Below are positions 24,160-25,867 of a stretch of DNA of 25,867 nt, piece after piece. This DNA is from Acidobacteriaceae bacterium (lineage in GTDB: Bacteria > Acidobacteriota > Terriglobia > Terriglobales > Acidobacteriaceae): NCBI GenBank assembly GCA_030042915.1, contig JASHYS010000261.1, positions 1 through 25,867 of the forward strand. The letters are read 5' to 3'. Numbering within the stretch: the first letter of the stretch is position 1; every line of letters starts with the position of its first letter. The notes beneath the pieces are model-generated. The model did no database searches, had not been told where the DNA came from, and was given only the letters and a program-made list of their open reading frames with translations. The translations under genes and the position numbers were made by a program.

Positions 24160-24900
24160 CCTCCAGCTCCCCCAGTGGCCAACCTCCAGTTGCGCTGGAC
24201 GCTGTGTCCTCTGGCTGCGCCGGCGCAGTAACCTCCGACTTGCGTCGACTGTTCTGCACTCCGGCTCGACCGGGGGCCAACTTGCCCGGCTCGGATCGGC
24301 GCCGCTTCCTCAGCTCGACCGTTGGCGAACCTCCGACTCGCATCGGCTGTTGCGCGCTTCCGTTCGACCGAAGGCTGACTCTCCAGCTTGCGCTGGTATC
24401 ACTTCCCCCGGCAAGGCCGAGGCCGACCTTCCGACTCGCAGCGAATGTTGATCCTTCAGCTCGACTGGTTGAACACCCTCCGGCTTGCACCGGTTGGTAT
24501 TGCAGCTTCAAGCTTGCGCCCTCAGCTGCCGCAGCTTCCGGCTTGCACCGGCTGCTGCCCCCATCTTCGCCATACCGGCGGCGAACTACCGACTCGCATC
24601 GGCTATCCCACCCTCCGGCTTCACCGGTTTCGTTTCACTCGGCTTGCGCCTTGTGCTCCTACCTCCGGCTGGGCTTCCTAGTGCACCCCTAACTTCAGCC
24701 GAACCTTGCATCGCCGGCTGCGCCGACGATGAGTATTCGCTTGCCACCGGTTCGTGCACCTTCCGGATCTGCCAGCTAAACAACCTCCGACTTGCGTCGG
24801 CTTTTGCATCTCTTGGCGCGGCCAGCAATCCCTCTCGGGCTTTCGCCCCAGGTTTCACCCTCTGGCCGGGTCGCCGGTGATCTTCCGATTCTCATCGGCT
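24160..24900 (-). repeat. Degenerate tandem array of about 25-bp units, each with a small stem-loop
   Basis: About 30 registers of 23-30 bp (mostly 24-26) cover 740 bp. On the minus strand the best unit is a 5-bp stem, a 4-base loop, a 5-bp stem, then AGG or AAG and a variable 8-11 base tail. Clear units on the plus-strand map: 24235-24248, 24333-24346, 24383-24396, 24480-24493, 24538-24551, 24589-24602, 24787-24800, 24837-24848, 24885-24898. Minus-strand stems include CCAGC/GCTGG, CCGAC/GTCGG, CCGAT/ATCGG, CCGGT/GCCGG and GGGC/GCCC, so both arms change together. Other registers are weaker: 4-bp stems with 3-5 base loops (24186, 24261, 24615, 24715) or decayed ones. The period is not a multiple of three and ORFs across it are not coherent, so it is not coding. 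Each unit differs, but there is no constant repeat with unique spacers as in CRISPR. Confidence 0.85.
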
Positions 24901-24905
24901 TTTCG

Positions 24906-25201
24906 TTCCGTCAACCGTTCCGGCAATCAACTCCCGATGCCCTACTGCTCATCAGTTGAAAGAGACATTACGTCTGCCCAATCTGTGGATGCAAGTGCAA
25001 AAAACAAGTAAATTTGTGGATTTCACCAAGGCTGGTGCATTGTTGGTTTTTTTGAGGGTTGAGAGCGATTTTTGTTGCAGAGCCGGTGCAGATTTCGCCT
25101 TCGCCAACGCTCCATTGATTGTTTTTTGGCATCCACGCGAAGGCAATTCGACGTATGCTGGAACCGCAATCGCAGTGGGATTCAGAAAGAAGGATCCAGC
25201 G
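24906..25201. other. AT-rich spacer between the hairpin array and the methyltransferase gene
   Basis: About 300 bp, clearly AT-richer than its surroundings, with A- and T-runs near 25000-25015, 25046-25053 and 25120-25127. On the plus strand CACCA (25024-25028) can pair with TGGTG (25033-25037), and ACCAA (25025-25029) with TTGGT, ahead of the T-run ending at 25053: a weak plus-strand terminator candidate. The promoters of the array RNA (minus) and of the methyltransferase gene (plus) should lie here, but I could not identify clear hexamers. Confidence 0.5.
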
Positions 25202-25867
25202 ATGACGCAGGCCGGCACAACACCCTCCCCTTCAGCAACTGCTCCCTCAACAAGCACGACTCTGTCGCGTCCCATCGCGCAGGTCATGCCGCGCTTTGTG
25301 GCCATGGCAGCAGTGGTTGCCGCCATCCTCTTCTTGCCTGCCGGAACGCTGCGTTGGTGGCAGGGATGGCTCTTCCTGGCGACATACATGAGTTCCGGCC
25401 TCGGGTTGTTCTTCTTCTTCGTCAAGGCCGACCCGCAACTGGTAAACCGGCGGCTTGAGACCAAAGAGCAGGCGCCGGTGCAAAGGCTGCTGATCGGGCT
25501 GGCTGCGCCGATCCTCGTAGGAGTTTTCATGCTTCCGGGTTTCGATCGCCGTTTCGGGTGGTCCAAACGCTTTTGGGGCCCGGAACCTACCTGGCTCCAG
25601 CTGCTCTCGCTAGCCATGACGCTGGCTGCGATGCTCGCCACGGCGTGGGTCATGTGGATCAACCAATACGCGGCGCGCACCATCCGCGTGGAGCAAGGCC
25701 AGACCGTCATCACCACCGGCCCCTACCGCCTGGTGCGGCATCCCATGTACGCGTTCTGCCTCTTGATGTTCGTGTTCGCGTTGCTTGCCCTGGGATCCTA
25801 CGTGTCGTTGCCCGCGCTTCTGCTCTTCGCGCCCATTTTTGTCCTGCGTATTCTGAACGAAGAGAAG
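25202..25867 (+). CDS. Isoprenylcysteine carboxyl methyltransferase family protein, cut by window end
   Basis: The first 222 codons of a membrane protein of the ICMT/PEMT-like family. Members are small integral-membrane S-adenosylmethionine-dependent methyltransferases; bacterial substrates are mostly unknown. Membrane segments lie at about residues 34-53, 57-77, 103-121, 140-160 and 193-216. The family signature TTGPYRLVRHPMYAFCLL (about residues 173-190) and the start of the final NEEK segment (residues 219-222) are present. The ATG at 25202 follows AAGGA (25190-25194) with a seven-base spacer. The 3' end lies beyond the window. It faces away from the hairpin array across an AT-rich spacer. 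Confidence 0.85.
   Translation, partial: MTQAGTTPSPSATAPSTSTTLSRPIAQVMPRFVAMAAVVAAILFLPAGTLRWWQGWLFLATYMSSGLGLFFFFVKADPQLVNRRLETKEQAPVQRLLIGLAAPILVGVFMLPGFDRRFGWSKRFWGPEPTWLQLLSLAMTLAAMLATAWVMWINQYAARTIRVEQGQTVITTGPYRLVRHPMYAFCLLMFVFALLALGSYVSLPALLLFAPIFVLRILNEEK

Larger units (their letters stand above)
24086..24905 (-). ncRNA. Predicted long repetitive structured RNA covering the hairpin array
   Basis: Inferred transcript from somewhere right of 24905 to the terminator at 24086-24120. Three cues choose the minus strand: loops of the best units are GNRA tetraloops only on this strand, most non-Watson-Crick positions are G-U here but A-C on the other strand, and a UUCG-capped terminator with T-run lies at this end. 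No convincing promoter was found in the AT-rich 24906-25180 region, so the 5' end is unknown. Function is unknown. Confidence 0.45.

Noticed and set aside
24122..24880. Several open frames of 80-160 codons across the hairpin array on both strands
   Set aside because: The 25-bp period shifts frame every unit and no frame is open across the whole array. Protein sequences are Pro/Arg/Leu-rich GC artefacts without ribosome-binding sites or domains.
24160..24900. CRISPR array, TIGR-type array or attC integron cassette array for the 25-bp repeats
   Set aside because: There is no constant repeat separated by unique spacers, since every unit differs throughout. No Cas, Nop-domain or integrase gene is nearby. 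The units are far shorter than attC sites.
24952..25716. 254-codon minus-strand ORF opposite the methyltransferase-like gene
   Set aside because: It is antisense to a clear ICMT-family coding sequence with its own Shine-Dalgarno, and its translation has no recognisable domain.

Overview
The window reads as a stretch of a moderately GC-rich chromosome from a free-living Gram-negative heterotroph, most likely an Acidobacteriota (Terriglobia-like). That assignment is inference. It rests on the giant Oar-like TonB-dependent receptor with an N-terminal carboxypeptidase-regulatory domain, the FG-GAP/ASPIC-UnbV protein, Tat-exported sugar oxidoreductase and isomerase proteins, a KduD-type dehydrogenase, and paired MoxR/VWA genes. 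No phage, plasmid, IS transposase or CRISPR locus was found.

Layout. 1-66: tRNA-Asn(GTT), minus strand, cut by the window edge. 331-2571: a two-gene operon of Tat-exported sugar-modifying enzymes (Gfo/Idh/MocA oxidoreductase, sugar isomerase/epimerase). 2611-4569 (minus): secreted FG-GAP/ASPIC protein. 4570-5318: long regulatory region with a sigma70-like promoter, CG-centred operator-like palindromes and a duplicated ribosome-binding segment with a 12-codon mini-ORF. 5319-8882: TonB-dependent receptor, then a perfect terminator hairpin. 9152-11424: TPR protein and LacI-family regulator. 11578-12162 (minus): carboxymuconolactone-decarboxylase-like protein, divergent from a HAD phosphatase and GT39 glycosyltransferase (12342-14515). 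14869-17038 (minus): AmpG-like permease followed by a CAP-domain protein. 17116-17613: YfcE-like phosphoesterase. 17948-20889: MoxR-type ATPase and VWA-protein pair. 20949-22974 (minus): kduD, a truncated KdgF-like cupin and a secreted VOC protein, pointing to catabolism of unsaturated uronates from pectin-like polymers. 23408-23959: small membrane protein. 25202 to the end: isoprenylcysteine-methyltransferase-like protein, cut by the edge.

The most unusual feature is not a gene. About 24160-24900 is a degenerate tandem array with a period near 25 bp. Most periods hold a small stem-loop whose two arms change together from unit to unit. Read on the minus strand the best loops are GNRA tetraloops (GCAA, GCGA, GAGA, GAAA), wobble pairs are mostly legal on that strand only, and a UUCG-capped terminator with a T-run lies just beyond the array (24086-24120). 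This predicts an undescribed long, repetitive, structured minus-strand RNA.

Other second-scale signals: three short heptanucleotide (GGGAACA/GGGACTA-type) arrays, all inside operon gaps and all with the purine strand as the sense strand, two of which appear to have rewritten gene ends; a hairpin flanked by 12-bp direct repeats at 19535-19609; a three-way-junction RNA candidate upstream of kduD; and a kduD gene with no ATG/GTG/TTG start.
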